This document shows positions 52,761 through 60,624 of a DNA stretch of 64,000 nt, one piece after another (position 1 is the first letter of the stretch; every line of letters begins with the position of its first letter). Location of the stretch: assembly GCF_018138715.1 (NCBI RefSeq), contig NZ_JAGSHX010000006.1:3224001-3288000 (forward strand), read 5' to 3'. A program made the translations under genes and the position numbers. The DNA is from Streptomyces asiaticus. GTDB taxonomy: Bacteria > Actinomycetota > Actinomycetes > Streptomycetales > Streptomycetaceae. The notes beneath the pieces were generated by a model, which worked only from the letters and a program-made list of their open reading frames with translations, had not been told where the DNA came from and did not search any database.

Positions 52761-53587
52761 AGCACCAGCCTCCGGTACCGGTCGGCGACCTCCGCCAGGA
52801 CCTCCGCGCCGTCCCGGGCCCACAGGTCCGGATTGAAGATCTCCACCTCGATCGGGCCGGTGTAGCCCGTCGCGTCGACCTGCTCGCGGAACCAGCGGAA
52901 GTCCACCGAGCCGTCGCCGAGTTGGCCCCGGCCCAGCAGGACGCCTTCGGGGAGTGGCGTGACCCAGTCGGCGAGTTGGAAGGCGGCGATGCGGCCGCTC
53001 GCGCCCGCGCGGGCGATCTGGGCCGCCACGGTGTCGTCCCACCACAGGTGGTACGTGTCCACGACCACGCCCACCTGCTCCGCCGGGAAGCGCTCGGCCA
53101 GATCGAGGGCCTGGGCGAGGGTGGAGACCACGCAGCGGTCGGACGCGTACATGGGGTGCAGGGGCTCGATGGCCAGGCGGACGCCGTGGTCGGCGGCGTA
53201 CGGGGCGAGCTCTCCCAGCGCGTCGGCGATGCGCTCGCGGGCGGCGAAGAGGTCGCGGCTGCCGGGCGGGAGACCGCCGGAGACCAGGACCAGGGTGTCG
53301 GTGCCCAGGGTGGCGGCCTCGTCGATGGCCCGGCGGTTGTCGGCCAGGGCCGTGGCGCGCGCCTCGGGCTCGCTCGCGGTGAAGAAGCCGCCCCGGCACA
53401 GGCTGGTGACGCTCAGGCCCGCGTTCCGCACCAGCTCGGCGGCCGCCGCCACGCCGTACTTCTGGACCGGTTCGCGCCACAGGCCCACGCCCGGGACGCC
53501 CGCCTTGACGCAGCCCTCCGCCAGCTCGGGCAGCGACCACTGCTTGATCGTTTCCTGGTTGAGGCTCAGCCGGGACAAGGCGCTCAT
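52757..53587 (-). CDS. Sugar phosphate isomerase/epimerase family TIM-barrel protein
   Basis: A 276-residue xylose-isomerase-like barrel. MSALSRLSLNQETIKQWSL at the N terminus, then GVGLWREPVQKYG; metal-ligand candidates are Glu in LAIEPLHPMY, Asp/His in VVDTYHLWWDD, and Glu in GPIEVEIFNP. It is the last gene of a three-gene operon (Gfo/Idh, DUF993, this). The start overlaps the DUF993 stop (ATGA 53584-53587). Its stop codon TGA (52757-52759) lies inside the right end of the convergent tnpB element, so the natural C terminus may have been changed by that insertion. Confidence 0.88.
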   Translation of the reverse strand: MSALSRLSLNQETIKQWSLPELAEGCVKAGVPGVGLWREPVQKYGVAAAAELVRNAGLSVTSLCRGGFFTASEPEARATALADNRRAIDEAATLGTDTLVLVSGGLPPGSRDLFAARERIADALGELAPYAADHGVRLAIEPLHPMYASDRCVVSTLAQALDLAERFPAEQVGVVVDTYHLWWDDTVAAQIARAGASGRIAAFQLADWVTPLPEGVLLGRGQLGDGSVDFRWFREQVDATGYTGPIEVEIFNPDLWARDGAEVLAEVADRYRRLVL

Positions 53588-54753
53588 CGGGCCACTCCGT
53601 ACACGGACAGCAGGTGTTTCATACGCGATTCCGCCAGCACCGGGTCCGGGAACAGGCCCAGCCCGTCCGCCAGTTCGTACGCCCGCGCCAGATGCGGCAG
53701 CGAACGGGCCGACTGGAGGCCGCCGACCATGGTGAAGTGCGACTGGTGGCCCGCCAGCCAGGCCAGCAGCACCACGCCCGTCTTGTAGTAGCGGGTCGGG
53801 GTCTGGAAGAGGTGGCGGGAGAGTTCCACCGTCGGGTCCAGAAGGGCGCGGAAGGCGGCCACATCGCCGGTGTCCAGCCTGCGCACGGCCTCCGCCGCCA
53901 GCGGGCCCAGCGGGTCGAAGATGCCGAGCAGGGCGTGGCTGAAGCCCCGGTCGTCGCCCGCGATCAGCTCGGGGTAGTTGAAGTCGTCGCCCGTGTAGCA
54001 GCGCACCCCGTCCGGCAGCTTGCGCCGCAGGTCGATCTCGCGCTGGGCGTCCAGCAGCGAGACCTTGATGCCGTCGACCTTGTCGGGGTGGGCGGCGATG
54101 ACGTCGAGGAAGGTACGGGTGGCGGCGTCCAGGTCGGTGCTGCCCCAGTAGCCCTCCAGGGCCGGGTCGAACATCGGGCCGAGCCAGTGCAGGATCACCG
54201 GCTCGGCGGACTGGCGCAGCAGATGGCCGTAGACCTCGAGGTAGTCCTCGGGGCCCTTGGCCACGGCGCACAGGGCGCGCGAGGCCATCAGGATGGCCTG
54301 GGCGCCGGACTCCTCGCAGACGGCCAGCTGCTCCTCGTACGCCGCCCGGACCTCGTCCAGGCCGTACGGATAGCCGATCTCGGTGGCGGACAGCTGGTCG
54401 GTGCCGACGCCGCAGGCGATCCGGCCGCCGACCGCCTTCGCCTCGGCCGCCGAGCGGCGGATCAGCTCGGCGGCGCCCGCCCAGTCCAGGCCCATACCGC
54501 GCTGGGCGGTGTCCATGGCCTCGGCCACGCCCAGTCCGTGGGACCACAGGTGGCGGCGGAAGGCCAGGGTGGCGTCCCAGTCCACGGCGGCCGGGCCGTC
54601 GGGGGTCACATCGGCGTACGGGTCGGCCACGACATGGGCGGCCGAGAAGACGACGCGGGAGGTGAAGGGGGCCCCGGGGGCCGGCGACAGCGGCTCGGTG
54701 CGGGGTTCGTAGGGGCGGGTCGTACCGCCCGGCGCGGGAAGGTGGATGGTCAC
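53584..54753 (-). CDS. DUF993 family protein (dihydrodipicolinate synthase-like aldolase fold)
   Basis: A 389-residue protein of the DUF993 family, a TIM barrel related to DHDPS/NAL aldolases. Family features are FTSRVVFSAAHVVADPYADV, GLGVAEAMDTAQRGMGLDW, ILHWLGPMFDPALEGYWG and KVDGIKVSLLDAQREIDLR, the lysine of which may be the Schiff-base residue. It is commonly next to a Gfo/Idh dehydrogenase and a sugar isomerase in actinomycetes, suggesting a retro-aldol step on a keto-sugar acid. GTG start 54753 lies in the first copy of a 38-bp tandem duplication. Confidence 0.88.
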   Translation of the reverse strand: MTIHLPAPGGTTRPYEPRTEPLSPAPGAPFTSRVVFSAAHVVADPYADVTPDGPAAVDWDATLAFRRHLWSHGLGVAEAMDTAQRGMGLDWAGAAELIRRSAAEAKAVGGRIACGVGTDQLSATEIGYPYGLDEVRAAYEEQLAVCEESGAQAILMASRALCAVAKGPEDYLEVYGHLLRQSAEPVILHWLGPMFDPALEGYWGSTDLDAATRTFLDVIAAHPDKVDGIKVSLLDAQREIDLRRKLPDGVRCYTGDDFNYPELIAGDDRGFSHALLGIFDPLGPLAAEAVRRLDTGDVAAFRALLDPTVELSRHLFQTPTRYYKTGVVLLAWLAGHQSHFTMVGGLQSARSLPHLARAYELADGLGLFPDPVLAESRMKHLLSVYGVAR

Positions 54754-54823
54754 AGGCTCGGCTCCGGTACGTCCAGGCGGTGGAGGGTCACAGGCTCAGC
54801 TCCGGTACGTCCAGCCGGCGGCC
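54748..54823 (-). repeat. 38-bp tandem duplication at a gene junction
   Basis: Two copies (54748-54785 and 54786-54823) differ at only a few positions; both contain the block GGTCACAGGCTC and CTCCGGTACGTCCAG. On the minus strand the inner copy carries the stop of the Gfo/Idh gene. The outer copy carries the GTG start of DUF993 in the identical CTGTGACC context. Confidence 0.9.
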
Positions 54824-55948
54824 CTCCGCCGACGACTTCAGGCCCAGCTCGGCGAGCTGGACGCCGCGCGCGCCGGCCAGCAGGTCCCAGCGCCAGGGCT
54901 CGTCGAGCGCGACATGGCGCAGGAAGAGCTCCCACTGCGCCTTGAAGCCATTGTCGAACTCCTCGTTGTCCGGCACCTGCTGCCACTGGTCGCGGAACGC
55001 CTCGGTGGCGGGCAGATCGGGGTTCCAGACCGGCTTGGGGGTGTGCGAGCGGTGCTGGACGCGGCAGTTGCGCAGGCCCGCGACGGCGGAGCCCTCGGTG
55101 CCGTCCACCTGGAACTCCACCAGCTCGTCGCGGTTCACCCGGACCGCCCAGGAGGAGTTGATCTGGGCGATGACACCGCCCTCGAGCTGGAAGACGCCGT
55201 AGGCCGAGTCGTCGGCGGTGGCCTCGTACGGCTTGCCGCGCTCGTCCCAGCGGGTCGGGATGTGGGTGGCGGCCTGCGCCTGGACGGTGCGCACGGGGCC
55301 GAACAGCTCGTGCAGCACATACTCCCAGTGCGGGAACATGTCGGAGACGATGCCGCCGCCGTCCTCGGCGCGGTAGTTCCAGGAGGGCCGCTGGGCGGCC
55401 TGCCAGTCGCCCTCGAAGACCCAGTAGCCGAACTCCCCGCGTACGGAAAGGATTCTGCCGAAGAAGCCGCCGTCGATGAGGCGCTTCAGCTTCAGCAGCC
55501 CCGGCAGGAAGATCTTGTCCTGGACCACCCCGTGCTTGACGCCCGCCGCCTCGGCGAGCCGGGCCAGCTCCAGGGCGCCCTCCAGACCAGTGGCGGTCGG
55601 CTTCTCGGTGTAGATGTGCTTGCCCGCCGCGATGGCCTTCCTTATGGCCTCCTCGCGGGCGGCGGTGACCTGCGCGTCGAAGTAGATGTCGACGCCGTCG
55701 TCCGCGAGCACGGCGTCCAGGTCGGTTGAGACGTCCGCGACCGGGTCGAGGCCGTGGTGCTCGGCGATCTCCTTGAGCGCGTGCTCCCGGCGGCCGACGA
55801 GCAGCGGCTCGGGCCACAGCACGGTGCCGTCGCCGAGGTCCAGGCCGCCCTGTTCACGAAGGGCGAGGAGAGAGCGGACGAGGTGCTGGCGGTAGCCCAT
55901 CCGGCCGGTCACACCGTTCATGGCGATCCGCACTGTCTTGCGTGTCAC
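54788..55948 (-). CDS. Gfo/Idh/MocA family oxidoreductase
   Basis: A 386-residue NAD(P)-dependent dehydrogenase, first gene of a sugar-catabolic operon. It begins VTRKTVRIAMNGVTGRMGY with the nucleotide-binding loop; catalytic Lys in HIYTEKPTATGLEGALELA; then QDKIFLPGLLKLKRL and DMFPHWEYVLHELFG. Start GTG 55948 has GAAGGAGACC immediately upstream; longer in-frame starts run into the inserted non-coding element and are rejected. Substrate unknown. Confidence 0.9.
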   Translation of the reverse strand: MTRKTVRIAMNGVTGRMGYRQHLVRSLLALREQGGLDLGDGTVLWPEPLLVGRREHALKEIAEHHGLDPVADVSTDLDAVLADDGVDIYFDAQVTAAREEAIRKAIAAGKHIYTEKPTATGLEGALELARLAEAAGVKHGVVQDKIFLPGLLKLKRLIDGGFFGRILSVRGEFGYWVFEGDWQAAQRPSWNYRAEDGGGIVSDMFPHWEYVLHELFGPVRTVQAQAATHIPTRWDERGKPYEATADDSAYGVFQLEGGVIAQINSSWAVRVNRDELVEFQVDGTEGSAVAGLRNCRVQHRSHTPKPVWNPDLPATEAFRDQWQQVPDNEEFDNGFKAQWELFLRHVALDEPWRWDLLAGARGVQLAELGLKSSAEGRRLDVPELSL

Positions 55949-55965
55949 CTGGTCTCCTTCGAAGA

Positions 55966-56264
55966 TGCCCCCGCCTTCAGGCGGAGGAGGAATCGAAACC
56001 CCTGCGGAGCGGGGCAAGGAACGGGAATTCGCCTCTAGGGGCGAAATTCCCCCATACGATCGGGTAAGGTGCGTGTCGTGCGTCGCGAGAACCAAGCACG
56101 CACAACGTGCTGAGCGAGAACCAAGCCAGCGCAACCTCATGCTTTCGGGCAACCGGGCAGGTTCCGTCCCGGCTGGCGCTGAGGGAGTAAGTCCTTGTCG
56201 GTCGCTGACTTGCGGGGCTTCCTAAGCCAGGAATCCCCCTGCTTCAGCTGGGGGGAGGGTTCAA
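55966..56264 (+). mobile_element. Non-coding IS200/IS605-like element (MITE/PATE-like) with omegaRNA-like right end
   Basis: The left side begins with hairpin CCGCC-TTCA-GGCGG (55971-55984), followed by GAATTCGCC/GGGGCGAAATTC-type stems. The right side ends CAGGAATCCCCCTGC-TTCA-GCTGGGGG, then AGGGTTCAA (ends 56264). The right end closely parallels the tnpB element at 52.73-52.76 kb: shared CAGGAATCCCC, stem, terminal TCAA. About 300 bp and no open frame of note. Inside is an omegaRNA-scaffold-like tract (about 56150-56240) and a 13-bp direct repeat GCGAGAACCAAGC (56085, 56114). Orientation as drawn is plus, antisense to the operon leader. Confidence 0.75.
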
Positions 56265-56290
56265 GTGGGTTCTTCTCCTCACGAGTTACA

Positions 56291-56302
56291 GTAAGCGCTT
56301 TC
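56291..56302. promoter_or_regulatory. LacI-family-type operator of the Gfo/Idh operon
   Basis: GTAAGCGCTTTC contains the palindrome AAGCGCTT with central CG and the extended form GAAAGCGCTTAC on the minus strand, typical of LacI-family sugar regulators. A purine-rich GAGGAGAAG follows downstream on the minus strand. No lacI gene is adjacent in the window. Confidence 0.65.
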
Positions 56303-56376
56303 TAAGGTTCACGCTAACCGCCCCGCCCCATCCCTGTACAGAGGACCGAACACAGGGGGCGGAGGTGGTCAGCGCT

Positions 56377-58209
56377 TCAACGCAGGGTCAGCCGGTAGCG
56401 CAGCGGCGAACGCCCGGTGATCAGGACCCGCTGCCCCGCCGGAGTCAGATCACCGCCCATCCAGCTGTAGCGCTCGCCGGAGTCCACGACGGCGGGCTGG
56501 CGCGGGCCGCTGCCGTTGCCGGGCCCGAAGGTGATCACATCATCGCCGGACGCATAGGTCCCGTACCCCTTGACCAGCTGATACGTGTCCTTCTGACCGG
56601 GCACGGGGTCGACCCCGGTCAGCTTTCCGCCGCCGCGGAAGCACAGCTCGAGGGCGAGCGGGACCGCGGACTCGCCGATCTCGAGGTCCAGGTTCCAGCC
56701 GCCGTCCGCCTCCGCGATCCGCACCTCGGTGCGCAGGGTGCGCCACTCCTTGGGGCGGTGCGGAAAGTCCATCGCGGACCAGAACCGGCCGTCGTCGGTC
56801 AGCGGATACCGCCCGTCGGGGCGGCGGTGCTGCGGCGGCAGCGGAAGGTGGAAACCGGCCCGCACCTCGGCCCACAGCCGCCAGCCGTCCGCCGTGCGCT
56901 CCACGTCCTCGGCCCGGAAGTGGCCGAGCGAGAAGAACTGCGGGGACAGCCGGAGCGAGTCGAGGACGGCCGTGCCCTTGCGCCACTTGAAGAACGTCGG
57001 GTTGGTGGACAGACCCGAGGAGATCGCGTGGACGTCGGGGAAGTCGGTGCCGCCGAAGATCGTGGTCCGCGTCCTCCCCCTGGCGATCCGGACCAGCCCG
57101 CAGTCCTTGTCGTGCCAGGTGAACTCCGTCGGAGTCGCCGTGGCATCGGGCAGCGGCGCGGCCAGCTCCGGATGGTCCAGCACCTCGGCGAGGAAGTCCC
57201 CGAGCGGGGTCTCGTCGAAGGTCTGGTCCGCCCCGCGCCGCTGGATGGTGGCGGCCACGTCCGCGAACCGGCCGTCCCGCTCCCGGAGCGCCAGGGCCCG
57301 GAACTGCATCCAGTACTCGGACAGATGCTTGACCGTCTTCTGGTCCTGGCGGCGCGAGTGCACCGTCTCCACCTCCCCGTCGGGCTCCAGGAGGTGGAGG
57401 GTGGCGTCCAGGTTGCGGCGTACGTGCGCGTGGAGGGCCGGGCGCTCGGTGAGCCGGGCCAGGGTCAGCAGCGAGGGGTTGGTGACGATGGGCGCGTAGG
57501 TGGCGCTGCGCTCGCTGTACTGGCCGCTGTCGTACCTGTCGACGCCCTCGGCCAGCCAGGCGTCGATACGGCGGGTGTAGCGGGCGTCGGGCCAGAAGGA
57601 GTTGATCCGGGCCAGCGCGGCGCACACCTTCCAGCGGTGGTTGGGGGTGTGCACCCCGCCGGTGGAAAGGCCCTTGCCCGCCTTGAGCAGGATCCTCTTC
57701 AGAGTGGCGCGGATCGCCCGGGTGCCGGTGTGGCCGTCCGCGTCCAGCAGGCCGTACACCAGCCCCAGATCGACGATCGAGAAGGCGGTGTCCGGGGGCG
57801 AGTGGACGGCGCCCTGGTCGTAGAGGCCGTCGTCGAACTGTGCGGCGGCCAGCGCGTCCACGAGCCGGGTCATCGGCGCGATGAGCGCGCCGTCGTGGTG
57901 GTGGGCGGCGTCGCCCCACACATGGACGGAGGTGAGCAGCCGCAGGCCACGGGCGGCGGGGCGGGCCTGGCCGAGGTTGTTCAGCTGGCCCAGGACCGTC
58001 TCGAGCCCGTCCACCACCTCGGCCACCCGGGCGTCGGCCGCCTCGGTGAGCAGGGCCAGGAACGGTTTGTCGACCCGGCCCCCGGCCGGGCCCCGGCCCT
58101 CGGCCGAGGCCCGATCCTCGGCCGAGGCGTCGCCCGGGGCGCCGACGGCCAGCAGTCCGCCCGCCGCGGCGGTCCCGGCGAGCAGGTGACGGCGGGGCAG
58201 GGGTGTCAT
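56377..58209 (-). CDS. Tat-exported protein, putative polysaccharide-active alpha/alpha-barrel enzyme
   Basis: A 610-residue protein with a Tat-like signal (PLPRRHLLAGTAAAGGLLAV; the second Arg context is RRHLL). The first half of the mature region is helical and barrel-like (TPNHRWKVCAALARINSFWP, then YSERSATYAPIVTNPSLLTL and HSRRQDQKTVKHLSEYWMQF). The second half is beta-rich (TIFGGTDFPDVHAISSGLS, later YSWMGGDLTPAGQRVLITG). The arrangement recalls polysaccharide lyases and heparinase-like enzymes, but no family signature is certain. Co-operonic with an oligosaccharide ABC transporter, so it probably acts on an extracellular glycan or glycan fragment. Confidence 0.7.
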   Translation of the reverse strand: MTPLPRRHLLAGTAAAGGLLAVGAPGDASAEDRASAEGRGPAGGRVDKPFLALLTEAADARVAEVVDGLETVLGQLNNLGQARPAARGLRLLTSVHVWGDAAHHHDGALIAPMTRLVDALAAAQFDDGLYDQGAVHSPPDTAFSIVDLGLVYGLLDADGHTGTRAIRATLKRILLKAGKGLSTGGVHTPNHRWKVCAALARINSFWPDARYTRRIDAWLAEGVDRYDSGQYSERSATYAPIVTNPSLLTLARLTERPALHAHVRRNLDATLHLLEPDGEVETVHSRRQDQKTVKHLSEYWMQFRALALRERDGRFADVAATIQRRGADQTFDETPLGDFLAEVLDHPELAAPLPDATATPTEFTWHDKDCGLVRIARGRTRTTIFGGTDFPDVHAISSGLSTNPTFFKWRKGTAVLDSLRLSPQFFSLGHFRAEDVERTADGWRLWAEVRAGFHLPLPPQHRRPDGRYPLTDDGRFWSAMDFPHRPKEWRTLRTEVRIAEADGGWNLDLEIGESAVPLALELCFRGGGKLTGVDPVPGQKDTYQLVKGYGTYASGDDVITFGPGNGSGPRQPAVVDSGERYSWMGGDLTPAGQRVLITGRSPLRYRLTLR

Positions 58210-58796
58210 AGGTGGTGCTCCGTGGCTCGGGCCGCCAGGGCGAGGGGGCCGGGGACGAGGAAGGCGAGCGGCGGATAGGCCCAGGCGCAGACGGCGGCGG
58301 TGGCCACGGCCAGCAGCAGCACACCGCTCGCCCGGGGCCCGCGCACGCTGTCGTACGCCGCCGAGCGCAGCGCCACCCGCCAGCTCGTGGCCGACTCGGG
58401 GCGGGCGCAGGCCCGCAGCAGCACGACCGCGAGCAGTCCGCCCGCGATCAGCAGTACGGGCCGGAAGACCACCGCGCCCGGCAGCCCCGCCCCCGCCGCA
58501 GCTGCGTTGAACAGCAGCAGGGCGCCGCCGGCCAGCAGCCCCGCCCCCGCCAGCAGATCGCCGGTGCGCAGCCGGTCCCGCAGCGCGCGGAGGTAGCCGC
58601 CCGCCGTGGTGGGCGTGTCCTGGCGCACCCGCCGGTCCAGGACGGCGCAGGCCGTGGACATCGCGGCCGGGGCGGTGAGGAGGGGCAGCGAGGCGGCGGC
58701 GGTGGCCAGGCCCACGGCCAGGACGTCGGCGAAGAGCGCGAAGCGCGGGCCGAACAGCTCACCGGGTTCGCGTTTGGTGGCGGTGGCCATGCTCAT
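58206..58796 (-). CDS. DUF624-like membrane protein
   Basis: A 196-residue polytopic protein with about five spans (FADVLAVGLATAAASLPLLT near residue 25, then spans near 85-100, 108-128, 150-168 and 172-188) and a cytoplasmic loop around DRRVRQDTPTTAGGYLRALR. DUF624/YesL proteins accompany carbohydrate ABC transporters in Firmicutes and actinomycetes; their role is unclear. ATGA overlaps link it to both neighbours. Confidence 0.78.
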   Translation of the reverse strand: MSMATATKREPGELFGPRFALFADVLAVGLATAAASLPLLTAPAAMSTACAVLDRRVRQDTPTTAGGYLRALRDRLRTGDLLAGAGLLAGGALLLFNAAAAGAGLPGAVVFRPVLLIAGGLLAVVLLRACARPESATSWRVALRSAAYDSVRGPRASGVLLLAVATAAVCAWAYPPLAFLVPGPLALAARATEHHL

Positions 58797-59665
58797 CCCT
58801 TCAGTCCGGAGCTCGCCATGCCCTCGACCAGGAACCGCTGGAAGGCGAGGAAGAAGAGCACGATGGGCAGCAGCGCGAAGACCGACATCGCGAACATCGG
58901 GCCGAAGGCCGACTGGCTGGAGGCGTCCACGAAGGACCGCAGGGCCAGGGTCAGGGTGAACTTCTCCGGCTCGAAGAGGTAGATGAGCTGGGTGAAGAAG
59001 TCGTTCCAGGTCCAGATGAAGGTGAAGATCGCGGTGGTGATCAGGGCGGGCCGGGTCAGCGGCAGGATGACGCTGAAGAACGAGCGGAACGGCCCGCAGC
59101 CGTCGATCCGCGCCGCCTCCTCCAGCTCACGCGGCAGTCCGCGCATGAACTGCACGATGAGGAAGACGAAGAAGGCGTCGGTGGCGAGGAACTTCGGCAG
59201 GATCATCGGCCAGTAGGTGTTCACCATGCCGAGTTGGTTGAAGATGATGTACTGCGGAATGAGGATGGCGTGGTGCGGCAGCATGATCGTCGCGATCATG
59301 AACGCGAAGAGCGGACCGCGCATCCGGAACCGCAGCCGCGCGAAGGCGTACGCGGCGAGCGAGCAGCTGATGACGTTGCCGAGCACCGCGCCGCACGCGA
59401 TGAGCAGCGAGTTCCACAGCAGCCGTCCGACGCTGACCTCGTTGACCCCGTCCAGCGCGGTGGAGTAGTTGCCCCATTCGAAGTGGCTGGGCAGCAGCTT
59501 GAGGCTGGCGATGACCTCGTCGGCGGGTTTGAACGAGGTGGCCAGCAGCCAGGCCAGCGGATAGAGCATCACCAGCAGCATGGCGATCAGGCAGATGTGC
59601 AGCACGATCCGGCCGGTGGGACGCCGCCGCGCCGCCGGGGCGGTGGTGATCGGGGCGGTGGTCAT
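58793..59665 (-). CDS. Carbohydrate ABC transporter permease (MalG-type)
   Basis: A 290-residue permease with six spans. The cytoplasmic EAA loop that contacts the ATPase is ELEEAARIDGCGPFRSFFSV. The first span is preceded by a short Ala/Thr leader, and the C terminus (VEGMASSGLKG) is the classic MalG-family ending. Start ATG 59665 overlaps the stop of the upstream permease (59662-59665). No ATPase gene is in this operon; a shared MsiK-type ATPase elsewhere is expected in Streptomyces. Confidence 0.94.
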   Translation of the reverse strand: MTTAPITTAPAARRRPTGRIVLHICLIAMLLVMLYPLAWLLATSFKPADEVIASLKLLPSHFEWGNYSTALDGVNEVSVGRLLWNSLLIACGAVLGNVISCSLAAYAFARLRFRMRGPLFAFMIATIMLPHHAILIPQYIIFNQLGMVNTYWPMILPKFLATDAFFVFLIVQFMRGLPRELEEAARIDGCGPFRSFFSVILPLTRPALITTAIFTFIWTWNDFFTQLIYLFEPEKFTLTLALRSFVDASSQSAFGPMFAMSVFALLPIVLFFLAFQRFLVEGMASSGLKG

Positions 59666-60624
59666 CGGGCCCCCTCGTTGTTGTCGTTGGCGTAGAAGAC
59701 CCAGGCCCGGGAGGTGCGGAAGAGCACCGCGGTGACGACCCCGATGGCCAGCAGCAGCGCCCACGCCATGGCGGAGGCGTAGCCCATGTGGGAGGCGGTG
59801 AAGCCGCGGTCGTAGAGGTAGAGCGTGTAGACGAGCGTGGAGTCTGCGGGTCCGCCCTTGCCCGCGCTGACCGCGAAGGCGGGGGTGAAGACCTGGAACG
59901 CCTGGATCATCTGGAGCACCAGGTTGAAGAAGAGCACCGGGGAGAGCATCGGGATGGTGATCGAGCGGAACTGCCGCCACCAGGAGGCCCCGTCCACCGC
60001 GGCCGCCTCGTAGAGCTCGGCGGGTATCTGCTGGAGCCCGGCCAGGAAGATCACCATGGGGGCGCCGAACTGCCAGATGGTGAGCAGCGCGACCGACAGG
60101 ATGGCCCAGCCCGGTTTGTTGATCCAGCCGCCGATGTCGATGCCCATGCCCGAGAGCAGGTTGTCGACCGAGCCGCCGTCGTTGAAGATCGCCCGCCAGA
60201 CCAGGGCGATGGACATCGACGCGCCGAGCAGCGAGGGGGCGTAGAACGCCGAGCGGTAGAAGCCCTTGCCGCGCTTGACCGACTTCAGGGCGATCGCGAC
60301 GGCCAGTGCCAGCAGCAGCTGGAGCGGTACCGCGATCACGACGTAGGTCAGGGTGGTGATGACCGACCGCCAGTAGCGGGGGTCCTCGGTGAACATCTGG
60401 GTGTAGTTGCGGAAGCCGATCCACCGGGGCGCGTCGAACATGTCGTAGTCGGTGAACGACAGATACAGGGACACGGCCATGGGCAGCAGCGTCAGCACGG
60501 CGGCGCCGAGCACCCATGGGGACAGGAACACCCAGGCGGCCCCCTGCCGCTCGCGTTTCGCCGCCCGCTTGCCGCCGGTGGCGGGGGGCGCGGCGTCCGG
60601 GGGGCGGGTCGCGGTCGCGGTCAT
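59662..60624 (-). CDS. Carbohydrate ABC transporter permease (MalF-type)
   Basis: A 320-residue permease with six spans. Conserved features are RQGAAWVFLSPWVLGAAVLT at the N terminus and the EAA motif ELYEAAAVDGASWWRQFRSI. It partners with the downstream MalG-type permease and the upstream binding protein. ATGA overlaps at both ends (60621-60624 and 59662-59665). Confidence 0.94.
   Translation of the reverse strand: MTATATRPPDAAPPATGGKRAAKRERQGAAWVFLSPWVLGAAVLTLLPMAVSLYLSFTDYDMFDAPRWIGFRNYTQMFTEDPRYWRSVITTLTYVVIAVPLQLLLALAVAIALKSVKRGKGFYRSAFYAPSLLGASMSIALVWRAIFNDGGSVDNLLSGMGIDIGGWINKPGWAILSVALLTIWQFGAPMVIFLAGLQQIPAELYEAAAVDGASWWRQFRSITIPMLSPVLFFNLVLQMIQAFQVFTPAFAVSAGKGGPADSTLVYTLYLYDRGFTASHMGYASAMAWALLLAIGVVTAVLFRTSRAWVFYANDNNEGAR

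Larger units (their letters stand above)
55949..56376. other. Leader/promoter region of the Gfo/Idh operon
   Basis: The 428-bp gap contains, from right to left: the 3' boundary of the upstream gene, a LacI-type operator (56291-56302), an inserted IS605-like non-coding element (about 55966-56264), and the Shine-Dalgarno of the Gfo/Idh gene (55951-55960). Removing the element would leave roughly 45 bp between operator and start codon. Confidence 0.75.

Noticed and set aside
52757..54547. A 596-codon minus-strand frame apparently fusing DUF993 and the isomerase
   Set aside because: The upstream half is out of frame with the real DUF993 protein; the isomerase starts at 53587 in an ATGA overlap.
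55949..56152. N-terminal extension of the Gfo/Idh protein
   Set aside because: The extra 68 codons lie within the hairpin-rich non-coding element; GTG 55948 has an excellent Shine-Dalgarno and gives the normal family N terminus.
58793..60517. A 574-codon minus-strand frame apparently fusing two permeases
   Set aside because: The N-terminal half is an out-of-frame reading of the MalF-type gene; the MalG-type permease starts at 59665 with an ATGA overlap.
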